Positions 19,036 to 29,470 are shown, counted from the first letter of the stretch. The stretch: 64,000 nucleotides of DNA from Paraburkholderia sp. (GCF_024281035.1 NZ_JAMXLH010000014.1:1-64000); one strand, 5' to 3'. The notes: a model not told the origin generated them from the letters alone. Made by a program: numbers and translations.

Positions 19036-22000
19036 TTACACCCGCTCGAGCGCAACCATCTCCCTGACAACCACCAGCAGCACCGCGAGACTTGCCCCGC
19101 CTGTGGCGCGAAGATCCGCGAGTAGCTGGCCGTAGCGCGCGAGCGCGGTTTCGCGGCAATCGCACCATGCCTTGACGATCGCATCGGACGTCGACGATTC
19201 CGGCGACTGTGCAAGCGCACTCGTCGTCAGCGCGCGCTTGAGCCGTGCAACCTCGGCCAGTGCCGCCGCGCGCGCCATCATGTCCCAATGCGTGGGCGTG
19301 GGCAGCGAAGCCGCCCGTTCGCTGATCCAGCCGTAATTGAGCTGCGTGCCGAGCGCGAAGTACACCCCGGCGACGAGATCCAGATTCCGGTTGCAGGCTG
19401 CGGCGACCTCGGCGATATCGAGCAGCGCTGCCGAAATGTCGCCACTCGCCACGCGCGCGGCCAGCCCGCTTTCGACACCCGCATCGACCAGCGTGCGCTG
19501 GCGTGCCGTGAGCGCTTCGAGATCCGTGGCATGCAGCAACTGCGGCAGTTGCGGTGCAAGCCGTTGCGCCGCGTCGCGACAGCGCGCGAGCAGATCGCTC
19601 ACGCTGCCGTTGCTGCTGTTACCCACGGCGCCCGATTGCAGATGCCGCAGGAACCACAGCGCCGCGCGTTCGAGCAGCCGCGCGACGTCGACAAACATGC
19701 GCGCCTGCACGTCGTCGGCGACGCGGTTGTCGAGCGCGTCGATATCGCGCCAGACTTCGTCGAGATCGAACACGTCGCGCGCGAGGATGCAGGCGCGCAC
19801 GATGTCGCGGGGCTTCGCGTCGGTTTCTTCCATGATGCGATGCACGAACGCGCAGCCCACGCGATTGATGAGCGCATTGGTCAGATGCGTCGCGAGAATT
19901 TCGCGGCGCAGCGGATGGCGGCGCATCGGCTCGCTGAAGCGCTGTTGCAGCGGCTTCGGGAAGTAATCGACCAGCATTTCGGCCACGAGCGGATCTTCGG
20001 GAATGTCGGAGTCGAGCAGCGCGTCGTACAGCCACATCTTGCTGTAGGCGAGCAGCACAGCGCGTTCCGGCGACGTGAGGCCGAGCTTCGCGGCCTGGCG
20101 CTCCGCAATCTCTTCGTCGGTGGGCAGAAACTCGATCACGCGGTTCAGGCGGCCCGCACGTTCGAGCGAGCGGATCAAGCGCGCTTCGGCATCGAGCATC
20201 TGCACGGCGTAACGGCCCGCAATCGAAAGCGCCTGGGTCTGGTAGTAGTTATCGCGCAGCACGAGCAGGCCGACTTCGTCGGTCATTTCCGCAAGCAGGG
20301 CGTTGCGCTGCTTTTCGGTCATTTCGCCGTCCGCGACCACGAGTCCGAGCAGAATCTTGATGTTGACTTCGTGGTCGGAGCAATCGACACCGGCTGAATT
20401 GTCGATGGCGTCCGTATTGATGCGGCCGCCGCGCAACGCGAATTCGATGCGCCCGAATTGCGTGGCGCCGAGATTGCCGCCTTCGCCGACGACCTTGCAG
20501 CGCAGGTCGGCACCGTTGACGCGCACGGCGTCGCTGGCGCGGTCGCCCACCTGCGCGTTCGTTTCGTGCGCCGCCTTCACGTATGTGCCGATTCCGCCGT
20601 TGTAAAGCAGATCGACGGGCGCGAGCAGGATCGCGCGGATCAGCTCGTTTGGCGCGAGCGCCTTCGCATCGATCCCGAGCGCGGCCTGAACTTCGTGTGA
20701 GAGCGGAATGGTTTTCACCGTGCGCGCGTAGACGCCGCCGCCCGCGGAAATTTTCGTGGTGTCATAGTCGGCCCAGCTCGAACGCTCCAGCGCGAAGATG
20801 CGCTGCCGCTCCGCGAGGCTCGTGGCCGGATCGGGATTCGGGTCGAGGAACACGTGCCGGTGATCGAAGGCGGCGACAAGCCGGATGTGCGGCGAAAGCA
20901 GCATGCCGTTGCCGAATACGTCGCCCGACATGTCGCCGATGCCGACCACCGTGAAATCGGTTGCCTGCGTATCGATGCCCATTCCGCGGAAATGCCGCTT
21001 CACGGATTCCCAGGCGCCGCGCGCCGTGATCGCCATCTTCTTGTGGTCGTAGCCGACCGAGCCGCCCGATGCGAAAGCATCGTCGAGCCAGAAGCCGTAT
21101 TCGTGCGAGATCGCGTTTGCGTAATCGGAGAAGGTGGCCGTGCCCTTGTCGGCCGCGACGACGAGATAGGGATCGTCGGCATCGCGGCGCACGACATCGG
21201 CTGGCGGCACGACGGCGTTATTCGCGAGGTTGTCGGTGAGGTCGAGCAGGCCGCGCAGGAAAGTCTGATAGCACGCGATACCTTCGCGCATCCACGCTTC
21301 GCGATCCGAGGGCGCGGGCGGTTGCTTCACGACGAAGCCGCCCTTCGAGCCGACCGGCACGATAACCACGTTCTTCACCATCTGCGCCTTCATGAGCCCG
21401 AGCACTTCCGTGCGGAAGTCTTCGCGCCGGTCGGACCAGCGCAGGCCGCCGCGTGCGACGCGACCGCCACGCAGGTGCACGCCTTCGACGCGCGGCGAGT
21501 ACACCCAGATCTCGAACATCGGCTTCGGTTCCGGCAGGCCGGGCACTTTCGCCGGATCGAACTTGAACGAGAGATAGGACTTGGGCTGGCGGCTGGCGTC
21601 GCGCAGGAAATAGTTGGTGCGCACCGTCGCGTTAATGACGCCGAGAAATTGCCGCAGAATGCGGTCTTCGTCGAGGTTGGGCACCTGGTCGAGCGCGCTT
21701 TCGATGGCCTGCAACAGGCTTTCGGCCTGCCTGTTGCGCGCCTCGCCGGCGGACGGATCGAAGTGCGTCATGAAGAGTTCGACGAACTGCCGCGCGATGG
21801 CCGGATTGCCGGTGATCGCGCGCTCGATATACGCATCGCTGAAGGTCGAGCCTACCTGGCGCAGATATTTCGCGTACGCCCGCAGGATGGTGACTTCGCG
21901 CGCGCTGAGATTCGCGCGCAGGACGAGCCGGTTGTAATTGTCGTTTTCGATGGCGCCGTTCCACACCTGATCGAACGCATCTTCGAACAGATCCTTCACG

Positions 22001-23895
22001 CGGTCGATATCGAATTCGGCATCGTCGGCCAGTTCGAGCCCGAAATCGTGGACCCATGCAGGCGCGCAATCGGGCGCCTGAATCAGATAAGGCCGCTCTT
22101 CATCGACGCGCACGCCAAGATGTTCGAGCATCGGCAGGCTGCGCGAGAGTGCGATTGGCTCGCCCGCGCGATAGACCTTGAAGCGGAACTGACGCACCCC
22201 GGATTCAATGGGGCGATAGAGATTCATCGCGAGACGAGGCGTGCCTTGAACGCGCTCGATCAGTTCGATGTCGCGCACCGCGGTGCGCGCGGGATAATCG
22301 TCGCGATAGCCCGCGGGAAACGAGTCCGCGTAGCGGTGCAGCAGCCGGTTGCCCTGTTCTTCGCCGAACGCATCGAGCAGCGTATCGGCGAGATCGTCCT
22401 GCCAGCGGCGCGTTGCCTGCACGAGCCGCGCTTCGAGTTCGCGCGTGTCGACATCGGGCATCGTGCCCGGTTCGGCATGCACGACGAAATGAATTCGCGC
22501 GATGGTCGATTCGGACAACAGCGGCGTAAATTCCGCGGATATGCCGTTGAATGCCTGCATGAGCAGGCGTGCGATGCGTCGGCGCGAATCGGTGTTGTAC
22601 TTGTCGCGCGAGATGAACACGAGGCACGACACGAACCGGTCGAAGCGGTCGCGCCGCACGAAAAGCCGCGTGCGCTGATGTTCCTGGAGGCGCAGCACGC
22701 CGAGCGCGCTGTCGTAAAGCTGGTCTTCATCGGCTTCGAACAGTTCGTCGCGCGGCCAGGTATCGAGCACCGTCACGAGCGTTTTGCCAAGGTGCCCCTT
22801 AGGCAGAAAACCCGCGCGCTGCACGATGTTCGCGCACTTGCGGCGCACGATCGGAATCTCGGCGCTGGACACCATGTAGGCCGTCGACGTATAGAGCCCG
22901 AGAAAGCGCCGCTCGCCGGTCACTTTGCCGTCGGGGCCCATGAGCTTCACGCCCACGTAGTCCAGGTAGCCGGGCCGGTGAACCGTTGCGCGCGAATTCG
23001 CTTTCGTCAGGAAGATCGGCCACGCACCCGTGATGATTTCGGCAGCGGCGTGCGGCAACGGCGTGATGTCGGGCGTCCCGGGCGGACGCCGTGCGGCGCG
23101 CAGGATGCCGAGGCCCGATTCGTCCATGCCGCGCAGGCCGAAGCCGGTGTCGAGGGAGACGAGCGCATAGTCGCGTTGCCCGAGGAACGTGAAATGGTCG
23201 GCCACCATCCATTCGAGGAATGCGCGTGCCTCGATGTCCTCCGCGGTCTTCTCGCGGGCCTTCATGAGCTTGATCGTGTCGCGTGCGATGTCGAGGAGCT
23301 TCGGCCAATCCTCGACCGATGCGCGCACATCGTCCAGAACTTGAGCGATGTCGTTGCGCAGTGTGTCGAGTTTTGCCGCGTCTCCGCATCGATCGACTTC
23401 GAAGTGAATGAAAGAGGCGAGTTGCGACTGGGCCTCGTCGCCGGTTGCACCCCCCACGCCGCCCACGCTAACGCGGCCAATGCCGCCGTCCTTGTCGCGC
23501 CAGATCCGGAACACGGGATGCAGAACCGAATGGAGAACGAGGCCGAGCCGATTGACGGCCATGGTGACCGAGTCAACGAGAAACGGCATGTCGTCGTTGA
23601 CGATTTCGATGACCGTGTGGTCCGAATGCCAGCCGTGCTGTTCGAGGATCGGGTTGTAGACGCGCAGGCGTTCGCTGCCCGGTACGAAACGTTGCGCTGT
23701 CTGCCAGTGCGCCATGGCGGCGCCATAAAGGTCGGCGATGCTGCGGCTCTTGAGATCGTCGACGTCGGCAAAATCGTAATAATGCTGGAGAAACGGCTCG
23801 ACGATCTGGAACGCGGGTTCCGGTAATCGTCCACGCGCGAAATCAACGAGATCAACAAGCAGGTGCGTGACGACTTCCTCGGTCTTCGCGTGCAT
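19036..23895 (-). CDS. gdhB: NAD-specific glutamate dehydrogenase, 180-kDa class
   Basis: 1619 aa, the size of the large bacterial NAD-GDH class. It deaminates glutamate to 2-oxoglutarate and ammonium for amino-acid catabolism. The long N-terminal regulatory half (to about residue 720) contains ACT-like segments. The catalytic core has KAQMVKNVVIVPVGSKGGFVVK near 850 with the substrate-binding Lys, then ADKGTATFSDYAN, GGSVGYDHKKMAITARGAWESVKRHFRGMG near 955 and the NAD-fold VGIGDMSGDVFGNGML. A GAGGAG site precedes the ATG. It is monocistronic. Very long open frames on the opposite strand (one of 990 codons) are shadows of this gene. Confidence 0.97.
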   Translation of the reverse strand: MHAKTEEVVTHLLVDLVDFARGRLPEPAFQIVEPFLQHYYDFADVDDLKSRSIADLYGAAMAHWQTAQRFVPGSERLRVYNPILEQHGWHSDHTVIEIVNDDMPFLVDSVTMAVNRLGLVLHSVLHPVFRIWRDKDGGIGRVSVGGVGGATGDEAQSQLASFIHFEVDRCGDAAKLDTLRNDIAQVLDDVRASVEDWPKLLDIARDTIKLMKAREKTAEDIEARAFLEWMVADHFTFLGQRDYALVSLDTGFGLRGMDESGLGILRAARRPPGTPDITPLPHAAAEIITGAWPIFLTKANSRATVHRPGYLDYVGVKLMGPDGKVTGERRFLGLYTSTAYMVSSAEIPIVRRKCANIVQRAGFLPKGHLGKTLVTVLDTWPRDELFEADEDQLYDSALGVLRLQEHQRTRLFVRRDRFDRFVSCLVFISRDKYNTDSRRRIARLLMQAFNGISAEFTPLLSESTIARIHFVVHAEPGTMPDVDTRELEARLVQATRRWQDDLADTLLDAFGEEQGNRLLHRYADSFPAGYRDDYPARTAVRDIELIERVQGTPRLAMNLYRPIESGVRQFRFKVYRAGEPIALSRSLPMLEHLGVRVDEERPYLIQAPDCAPAWVHDFGLELADDAEFDIDRVKDLFEDAFDQVWNGAIENDNYNRLVLRANLSAREVTILRAYAKYLRQVGSTFSDAYIERAITGNPAIARQFVELFMTHFDPSAGEARNRQAESLLQAIESALDQVPNLDEDRILRQFLGVINATVRTNYFLRDASRQPKSYLSFKFDPAKVPGLPEPKPMFEIWVYSPRVEGVHLRGGRVARGGLRWSDRREDFRTEVLGLMKAQMVKNVVIVPVGSKGGFVVKQPPAPSDREAWMREGIACYQTFLRGLLDLTDNLANNAVVPPADVVRRDADDPYLVVAADKGTATFSDYANAISHEYGFWLDDAFASGGSVGYDHKKMAITARGAWESVKRHFRGMGIDTQATDFTVVGIGDMSGDVFGNGMLLSPHIRLVAAFDHRHVFLDPNPDPATSLAERQRIFALERSSWADYDTTKISAGGGVYARTVKTIPLSHEVQAALGIDAKALAPNELIRAILLAPVDLLYNGGIGTYVKAAHETNAQVGDRASDAVRVNGADLRCKVVGEGGNLGATQFGRIEFALRGGRINTDAIDNSAGVDCSDHEVNIKILLGLVVADGEMTEKQRNALLAEMTDEVGLLVLRDNYYQTQALSIAGRYAVQMLDAEARLIRSLERAGRLNRVIEFLPTDEEIAERQAAKLGLTSPERAVLLAYSKMWLYDALLDSDIPEDPLVAEMLVDYFPKPLQQRFSEPMRRHPLRREILATHLTNALINRVGCAFVHRIMEETDAKPRDIVRACILARDVFDLDEVWRDIDALDNRVADDVQARMFVDVARLLERAALWFLRHLQSGAVGNSSNGSVSDLLARCRDAAQRLAPQLPQLLHATDLEALTARQRTLVDAGVESGLAARVASGDISAALLDIAEVAAACNRNLDLVAGVYFALGTQLNYGWISERAASLPTPTHWDMMARAAALAEVARLKRALTTSALAQSPESSTSDAIVKAWCDCRETALARYGQLLADLRATGGASLAVLLVVVREMVALERV

Positions 23896-24190
23896 GGCGC
23901 TCTCCTCGGCGGGTGACCATCATTGCATCGGTAGTGGGCCATTATGCGCCCGTTGCGTGAATGGGCCGCGTACGGTGTGCGTGCAGTCGCGCGCCGGTTT
24001 CATCAGATGTATCGCACGTGCAGCAAAGCGCGCGCCCGATAAATCCTTTGCCCAATTGCATCAGTTGCTCGCGGATGGCACGCCCGATATTCCTGCGCCG
24101 TTCGGCGACGCATGCCGCGAGGAACTCGAATCGCTTCGCGCACAACAGTTCTGATTGCCGTGGACCGGCGTGTCAACGCGGCGTTATCGC
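23896..24190. other. Intergenic region between gdh and the mdtP-like stop
   Basis: This 295-bp stretch holds the gdh leader. A rightward frame ending at 24154 (last residues SFAQLHQLLADGTPDIPAPF) has some protein-like character but no convincing start or ribosome-binding site, so I do not call it a gene. Confidence 0.4.
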
Positions 24191-24222
24191 GATGTTAGTG
24201 TGATGTTAGTGTGATGTTAGTG
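24191..24222. repeat. 11-bp tandem repeat overlapping the mdtP stop
   Basis: GATGTTAGTGT is present in three near-perfect tandem copies that run into the last codons of the leftward mdtP-like gene and include its TAA stop. Loss or gain of a unit could change the C-terminal residues. Confidence 0.8.
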
Positions 24223-25746
24223 CGGCGTGAGCTCGACGGGCTGATCGGCGCGATATCCGCCGCCGAGCGCCTTCGTCAATGCAATGTCCTGACTGATCAT
24301 TTCTCCGTGCAGCGTAAGCAGGACAACCTGCTCCGCAATCACGGGCTGGCGCGCTTCGAGCGCCGCCAACCGGCTGGATAAACCGCGCTGGTAATGCGCT
24401 TTGGCGCTGTTGCTGGCGAAATCGATGGAGGCGACCCGGCGGCCTTGCAATGCGAACTGCGCATCGAGTGCCTGCAGGCGGCTGCCGGTCTGCGCGACGT
24501 CGCGCACCGCGTTGAGGACGGCCTCGTTGTACTGGTCGATCAACAGGTTGCTCTGCGCGCGTGCGCCGCTCAGGTTGGCGTTGAGCCGCCCGCCGTCGAA
24601 GATCGGCAAGTAGAGACCCGGAATGAAGTTGATCTGCTGGCTTGCATGCGTGAACAGGTCGCTGAGATGCAGCGCATTGACGCCGAAGAACGCCTTGATG
24701 TCGAAGCTCGGGAAGAAGGCGGCCTTCGCGGCATCGATGCGTTTGAACGATGCCTGCACATACCAGCGCATGGCCTGCAAATCGGGCCGGCGTGCGAGCA
24801 GCTCGTACGAAAGCGTCGCGGGCAAGGCCGCCTGTTCGGGCGGCAGCGCAACCGGTTCGATCACGCTCAGGCCGTTCGGCCCCGCGCCCATCAATGCGCG
24901 CAACGACTCGCGAAACGCCACGATCCGGCCTTGCGCTGCCGCGATCTGTTGTTCGATGGCCAGTTGCTGTGCTTCGGCTAATTCGAGTTCGGTGCGGGCT
25001 TCGAGGCCACGCGAGGCGCGTGCTTGATGAGCCGCCACGGCGAACGACGCGATATCGCGCGACTGGTTGAGCAAATCAACGAGTGCATACGTCGTTTGAA
25101 TGCCGTAATACAGCTGCGCGACGTCGGTGGAAATTTCGAGTTCGACTGCGGACGTTTCGGCTAGGCGCGCGTTGCGCACGCCAAGCGATGCGGCAATCTG
25201 GGCGCGCTGCTTGCCCCAGATATCGATATTCAGACTTGCGCCCAGGCCGACGATTCCCTCCGTGTACCAGGGGCCTGTCAACCCGAGCGCCGGGTCGTTG
25301 CTGGCGAACGGACCGAGAAAGCCGTTTGCCGAAACATGCTGGCGATCGAGCATGCCTAGCGCCACGACTTGAAGGCTCGAGCCGGTTTGCGCCAGTTCCA
25401 CGTCGGACCTGGCCTGCGCGACGCGGGTTCGCGCGATGTGCATCGTGGGTGCATTTTCAAGCGCCTGATCGATGAGTGCGTCGAGCTGGGCATCGTGATA
25501 CCGGGTCCACCAGCGCGCAGCGGGCCAGCCTTCGCTCGCAAGATGAATGTCGCTTGCCAGATTGATCTGGTCGGGTTCGATCGTGGCATCGGGCGTGCCG
25601 TTTTTATGGATCAGCGCGCATCCGGGGATCACGCACAGCACCCAGACGATGCTCAAGATGCGCCGTTGCCAGCGCCGTCGCTGTTGCCGCCGCAGTTGCC
25701 GCCGCTGTTGCCGCGATACTCCGCTGAAAAAAGGACGCGTCTTCAC
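24217..25746 (-). CDS. mdtP: Outer-membrane efflux lipoprotein (MdtP/NodT type)
   Basis: 509 aa TolC-like channel subunit. A very basic N-terminus (RQQRRQLRRQQRRRWQRR) precedes a lipoprotein signal ending VLCVIPGCAL. The body has the duplicated OEP helices, with DIWGKQRAQIAASLGVRNARLAETSAVELEISTDVAQLYYG and LARRPDLQAMRWYVQASFKRIDAAKAAFFPSFDI. The GTG start overlaps the stop of the FUSC gene (GTGA). Position and partners match E. coli mdtNOP, so it is most likely the outer-membrane exit of this pump. Confidence 0.9.
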   Translation of the reverse strand: MKTRPFFSGVSRQQRRQLRRQQRRRWQRRILSIVWVLCVIPGCALIHKNGTPDATIEPDQINLASDIHLASEGWPAARWWTRYHDAQLDALIDQALENAPTMHIARTRVAQARSDVELAQTGSSLQVVALGMLDRQHVSANGFLGPFASNDPALGLTGPWYTEGIVGLGASLNIDIWGKQRAQIAASLGVRNARLAETSAVELEISTDVAQLYYGIQTTYALVDLLNQSRDIASFAVAAHQARASRGLEARTELELAEAQQLAIEQQIAAAQGRIVAFRESLRALMGAGPNGLSVIEPVALPPEQAALPATLSYELLARRPDLQAMRWYVQASFKRIDAAKAAFFPSFDIKAFFGVNALHLSDLFTHASQQINFIPGLYLPIFDGGRLNANLSGARAQSNLLIDQYNEAVLNAVRDVAQTGSRLQALDAQFALQGRRVASIDFASNSAKAHYQRGLSSRLAALEARQPVIAEQVVLLTLHGEMISQDIALTKALGGGYRADQPVELTPH

Positions 25747-27833
25747 GTGCGCACCGCCTGTGACGTTGCCAAAGCAACGGTCGCTCCGAAGCGCCAGTCG
25801 GGCAGGCCTGCGATTTGCCGTGACAGATCGTCCATCGCGGCGGCCAGTGGAGGCTCCACGGCAACCGCTGCGAACTCGATGCGCCGGGGCGCGCTGGCGG
25901 CAGGTGGGTTGGATGCGAGATCGTCGGCGTACCGGCCCAGTTCGGCGCAGGCCTGCTCCTGAACGCTGCGCGCCGCGTTGGCCGCTTCGGCGCTTGCAGC
26001 GCGGTCGCGCGAAGCAATCGTGTTGTGCAGCGTATTGCCCGCGAGCATGATCTCGCGCCCCTGTGCGAGGACGGTTTGCGCACGCAGCGTCAATTGCGCG
26101 TGTTCCCCTTCTTGCCAGTTGGGTTCGAGCGCAACACGTGAAAGCGTCGCTTCGCAATCGTCCAGTTGCGCCCACGCTTTTAGCTCAAGCTGGGCGTAGG
26201 GCGCCTCCGCCACCGTTCCTGCGGGCGCCTGCGGCGGGCGCAGCAGCGAGGCGATCGAGCGCAGCAGCGCGGCGAGTTTCAGGCGCAGTGCATCGCCTTC
26301 GCCTTCGCGCCAGAAGGACATCTGCACGAAGGTCGACACGCCGACGCCCAGCAGAATGCCCACCATCCGGTCGCGGATTTCCGTGAGGTTCGTGGTCGGG
26401 CCAAACTGTTCGAGCAATGCCAGCGCGAATGTGAATACGAGCTGGATTCCGGCGTAGCCGATACGCTCCGACCCGGCCGATATCCACGCGCCGAACGCGA
26501 CGATGGGCAGTGTCATCAATAGCAAGCCGACGATGCTGTCGAGTTGCGGCACGACGAATACCACCATGAACAGGGCAAGCGCGCTGCCGACGAGCGCACC
26601 GGCGAGGCGCAGTGCGGAACGTTGCGCCGACGCGCCAAGACTCGGCAGCGCGACGATCAGGCAGGTCAGCATGATCGTATGGATGCCCTGCCAGTCCACG
26701 GCGTTGTAAAACACGTAGCACACGAGCACGGTCAACAGCACTTTCAGCGAAAAGCGCATGTAGGCGGGATTGGTCCATGCATCGGGCGCGATCATCGGTT
26801 CGGGTGTCGCGGGCTTGCCGGATGCGGCGCCGCTCGCAACCAGATCGGAATAAGCGTGCAGGGCCCGCTGAATTTCCGCTGCGGCCGGGATGGTATCCGC
26901 GCTGGCGCGGTCCGTGACGGTGGTGGTGCTCACATACCGATACGGTTCGCCCGTCATGACAGCGTTGTCGAGCGCCCGGCAGTTCGCGAGCAACTCGCGC
27001 AACATCGCGATCCGCGCTGCGGGCACGAGCGGTGATTCGTCGGGCAGTGCAACTGCGCTGCGATAAAGCCTCGATACCGTTGCGATGCACGCAAGATGCA
27101 GTGCCTGATCCTCCCGATACTGCGCATCGCGCATCGTCGAAAATCGCAGCAGTTTCTGAAGTGACAGCGCACCGCGTTGCACCGCCGCATGCGTTACCGG
27201 CGTGGCGCCGCGCGTGCCGTCGATCAATTGCGTGAGCCGGGCTTCGAGCGCGCCCAACTGACGATGGATTTCCTCACGAAGCTGACGTTGCGGCTCGGCG
27301 GGCAGGAGCAGGGTGTTGACCACGAGCGTCAGCGCAATCGGATAGTTGACGGCGACCCACACCCACAAGACGGCTCGGACCAGAATCTCTGCCTGATCCG
27401 TTTGATCGACAAAGCTTTGGACGTAGATGATGACGATCGCGACAATGAAAAACACAACGCCGATCTTGAGCACGCGCATCAGATAAACGCTTGCGAAGAA
27501 CAGTCCACTCGCTACGACGATGCGCACCAGCGGGTAATCGAACGTGAGCTTGAGCATCAGGATCGATAAGCCGATGGCGAACGTCGAGCCGACGATGAAC
27601 ATGAGACCGACGAGCCGCGTCATCACCACGTTGGCCTGCGTGACGTAAAACACGACGAGCAGCGACAACGCGAGCGAAGGCACTTCGAGCGCCATCGAGG
27701 CGACGATCACGATCGCGCTCGTGAGTACGCTGCGAAGCATCACATTGGTTCGTCCGGGAAACGGCGCAAGCTCGTGTTTCAGGAACGCGCCTGCGTCATG
27801 CAGCGAGGTCGGCAGGTATTCGTCGATGGCCAT
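25743..27833 (-). CDS. mdtO: FUSC-family inner-membrane efflux subunit (MdtO-like)
   Basis: 696 aa, close to the size of E. coli MdtO. Two blocks of hydrophobic helices (about residues 30-175 and 360-510) flank a soluble central region, the duplicated FUSC architecture. The first block begins LRSVLTSAIVIVASMALEVPSLALSLLVVFYVTQ and the second contains FSLKVLLTVLVCYVFYNAVDWQGIHTIMLTCLIVALPSLGASAQR. It is translationally coupled to mdtP through GTGA and starts 7 bp after the mdtN-like stop. E. coli MdtNOP has been linked to puromycin and sulfa-drug tolerance; the substrate here is unknown. Confidence 0.9.
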   Translation of the reverse strand: MAIDEYLPTSLHDAGAFLKHELAPFPGRTNVMLRSVLTSAIVIVASMALEVPSLALSLLVVFYVTQANVVMTRLVGLMFIVGSTFAIGLSILMLKLTFDYPLVRIVVASGLFFASVYLMRVLKIGVVFFIVAIVIIYVQSFVDQTDQAEILVRAVLWVWVAVNYPIALTLVVNTLLLPAEPQRQLREEIHRQLGALEARLTQLIDGTRGATPVTHAAVQRGALSLQKLLRFSTMRDAQYREDQALHLACIATVSRLYRSAVALPDESPLVPAARIAMLRELLANCRALDNAVMTGEPYRYVSTTTVTDRASADTIPAAAEIQRALHAYSDLVASGAASGKPATPEPMIAPDAWTNPAYMRFSLKVLLTVLVCYVFYNAVDWQGIHTIMLTCLIVALPSLGASAQRSALRLAGALVGSALALFMVVFVVPQLDSIVGLLLMTLPIVAFGAWISAGSERIGYAGIQLVFTFALALLEQFGPTTNLTEIRDRMVGILLGVGVSTFVQMSFWREGEGDALRLKLAALLRSIASLLRPPQAPAGTVAEAPYAQLELKAWAQLDDCEATLSRVALEPNWQEGEHAQLTLRAQTVLAQGREIMLAGNTLHNTIASRDRAASAEAANAARSVQEQACAELGRYADDLASNPPAASAPRRIEFAAVAVEPPLAAAMDDLSRQIAGLPDWRFGATVALATSQAVRT

Positions 27834-27840
27834 GGCGACC

Positions 27841-28899
27841 TCAGCGGCGTTCGCCGTTTTTGTCGTGCTCGGGGTGCAGCACCGCGACCGCCGACGTGCC
27901 GACGCGAAAGAGCGCAGGGTCGGGATGATCGACGCGTATCTTCACGGGGAAGCGCTGCGACACGTGCACCCAGTTGATCGTGCGTTGTATGCGCGGCAAG
28001 CCGCCCGGAAGCGTGAGGCCGCCTTCGTCCGGCGCGACGCCGTAACTGATCGAATCGACGGTGCCCTGAAAGTGACGGCGCGTATCGCTCATCAGGTAGA
28101 CGGTGGCGCGCGTTCCGGGCCGGATGTTTTTAAGTTCGGTCTCGCGGAAGTTCGCGACGACGTACCACTGGCGTGTGTCGATCAGCGTAAAAATGGGTTT
28201 GAGCACCGATGCAAACTGGCCCGTCGAAGTCTTCAACGCGACGATGCGGCCATCGAACGGCGCTTTCACCGTTGCGTATTCGAGATTCAGTTCGGCAATC
28301 GAGATATCGGCCATGACGACGGCACGCTGCGCGACGAGCGCATCGACACCGCTTACGGCCGCCGTAGCCTGTTGCGCCTGCAACTGTGCGGCGCCGAGTT
28401 CGGCTGCCGTGGCGCGTTGCGCGGTACGCGCACGATCGACATCCTCCGCCGATACATAGCCTTGCGACAGGAGCGGTTCCATCCGGTGCAGCGTATCGGC
28501 GGCCTGGGCGGCGGCAGCGCGCGAGCGTTCGACGGCGGCGCGCACGGATTGCGCGTTGTACTGTTGCGCGTTGACGGTGCGCTGGGTCAGCTCGATCTGC
28601 CGGTCGAGCGCGACGAGCGACGCTTGACCTCGTGCGAGTGCCTGCTCGTACGGACGAGGATCGATGCGAAACAACAGGTCTCCCTGCTTTACCGCCTGAT
28701 TGTCGCGCACGGGCAATTCGACGATACGACCGCTCACTTCCGGCACGACGTCGATCGTATCGGCGTACACATAGGCGTCGTCCGTGCGCGGGGAACGGTC
28801 GAGCAGATGGATCACGAAAAACAGCAACAGTATCGTGACGACTACCAGCACGATGGCGGGCCATTGCTTCGTTGATGTCTTGCGGGCAGTTGTCGCCAT
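27841..28899 (-). CDS. mdtN: HlyD/EmrA-type membrane-fusion protein (MdtN-like)
   Basis: 352 aa periplasmic adaptor. One N-terminal anchor helix (WPAIVLVVVTILLLFFVIHLL) is followed by the biotinyl-lipoyl half VVPEVSGRIVELPVRDNQAVKQGDLLFRIDP, a coiled-coil hairpin rich in Ala/Gln, and the second half VKAPFDGRIVALKTSTGQFA. It links the FUSC subunit to the outer-membrane channel. The start at 28899 gives the usual length; the longer frame to 29082 overlaps ytcA and is not protein-like. Confidence 0.92.
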   Translation of the reverse strand: MATTARKTSTKQWPAIVLVVVTILLLFFVIHLLDRSPRTDDAYVYADTIDVVPEVSGRIVELPVRDNQAVKQGDLLFRIDPRPYEQALARGQASLVALDRQIELTQRTVNAQQYNAQSVRAAVERSRAAAAQAADTLHRMEPLLSQGYVSAEDVDRARTAQRATAAELGAAQLQAQQATAAVSGVDALVAQRAVVMADISIAELNLEYATVKAPFDGRIVALKTSTGQFASVLKPIFTLIDTRQWYVVANFRETELKNIRPGTRATVYLMSDTRRHFQGTVDSISYGVAPDEGGLTLPGGLPRIQRTINWVHVSQRFPVKIRVDHPDPALFRVGTSAVAVLHPEHDKNGERR

Positions 28900-28919
28900 G
28901 GTGTGCCTGCGAAGGAGAA

Positions 28920-29213
28920 TCAGTCGTGAAAAAAGACTAGCCAGGCAACGAGTGCGAGGAACGTGACGAGCGTGGGATAAACGACGGCCGGTGGGCCGAG
29001 CAGCCGGTCGCGTTGCAGGCGTTTGAGGATCAGGAAGAGCGCCACCGCGAGCGCGACGCCCGCGACAATGCAGAACAGCCAATCAGGAAAATAGGCGCCG
29101 AGAATGCCTATGGACGGTGCGACTGCGCATCCTTGCAGGAGCACGGTGGCGACGGCTGCGACGGTCACCATAGCGATTGCGCGCGCCAGCTGGAAGTCTC
29201 GCCCGAGCGGCAT
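28920..29213 (-). CDS. ytcA: YtcA-like small membrane lipoprotein
   Basis: 97 aa. A signal sequence with lipobox VLLQGCAVAP is followed by two membrane helices (WLFCIVAGVALAVALFLIL and YPTLVTFLALVAWLVFF). In E. coli the small YtcA lipoprotein lies directly beside mdtNOP, and this gene has the same character and position, 20 bp before mdtN. The ATG at 29213 has GGGAG about 7 bp upstream. It is the first gene of the operon; the role is unknown. Confidence 0.8.
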   Translation of the reverse strand: MPLGRDFQLARAIAMVTVAAVATVLLQGCAVAPSIGILGAYFPDWLFCIVAGVALAVALFLILKRLQRDRLLGPPAVVYPTLVTFLALVAWLVFFHD

Positions 29214-29470
29214 AAAAGCGCTCCCAAGTCGTCCGTCTTGTTCGTTTCGGATGTAAAGCTTTGTAGCTTTGCTCGCGTATTCTGCACGAACTGCCGATAC
29301 TCGCGCGGCGAGCAGGGATGCCAATCCGGAAGTCAACCCGGACGCAATTCAACGCTTCCTTGCATTACCCTGACAACCATCGCGATTTAATTATTGCACC
29401 GCAGCAAAATGATGCCTAAACTGGATACGTTGAGTGGTCGTTCCGAATGTTTTTGAAAGGAGAGCGTGAC

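Noticed and set aside
20854-23826. 990-codon open frame on the plus strand
   Set aside because: It is fully antisense to the NAD-glutamate dehydrogenase, which has clear catalytic motifs. The frame is open because of GC-rich codon bias and shows no family motif.
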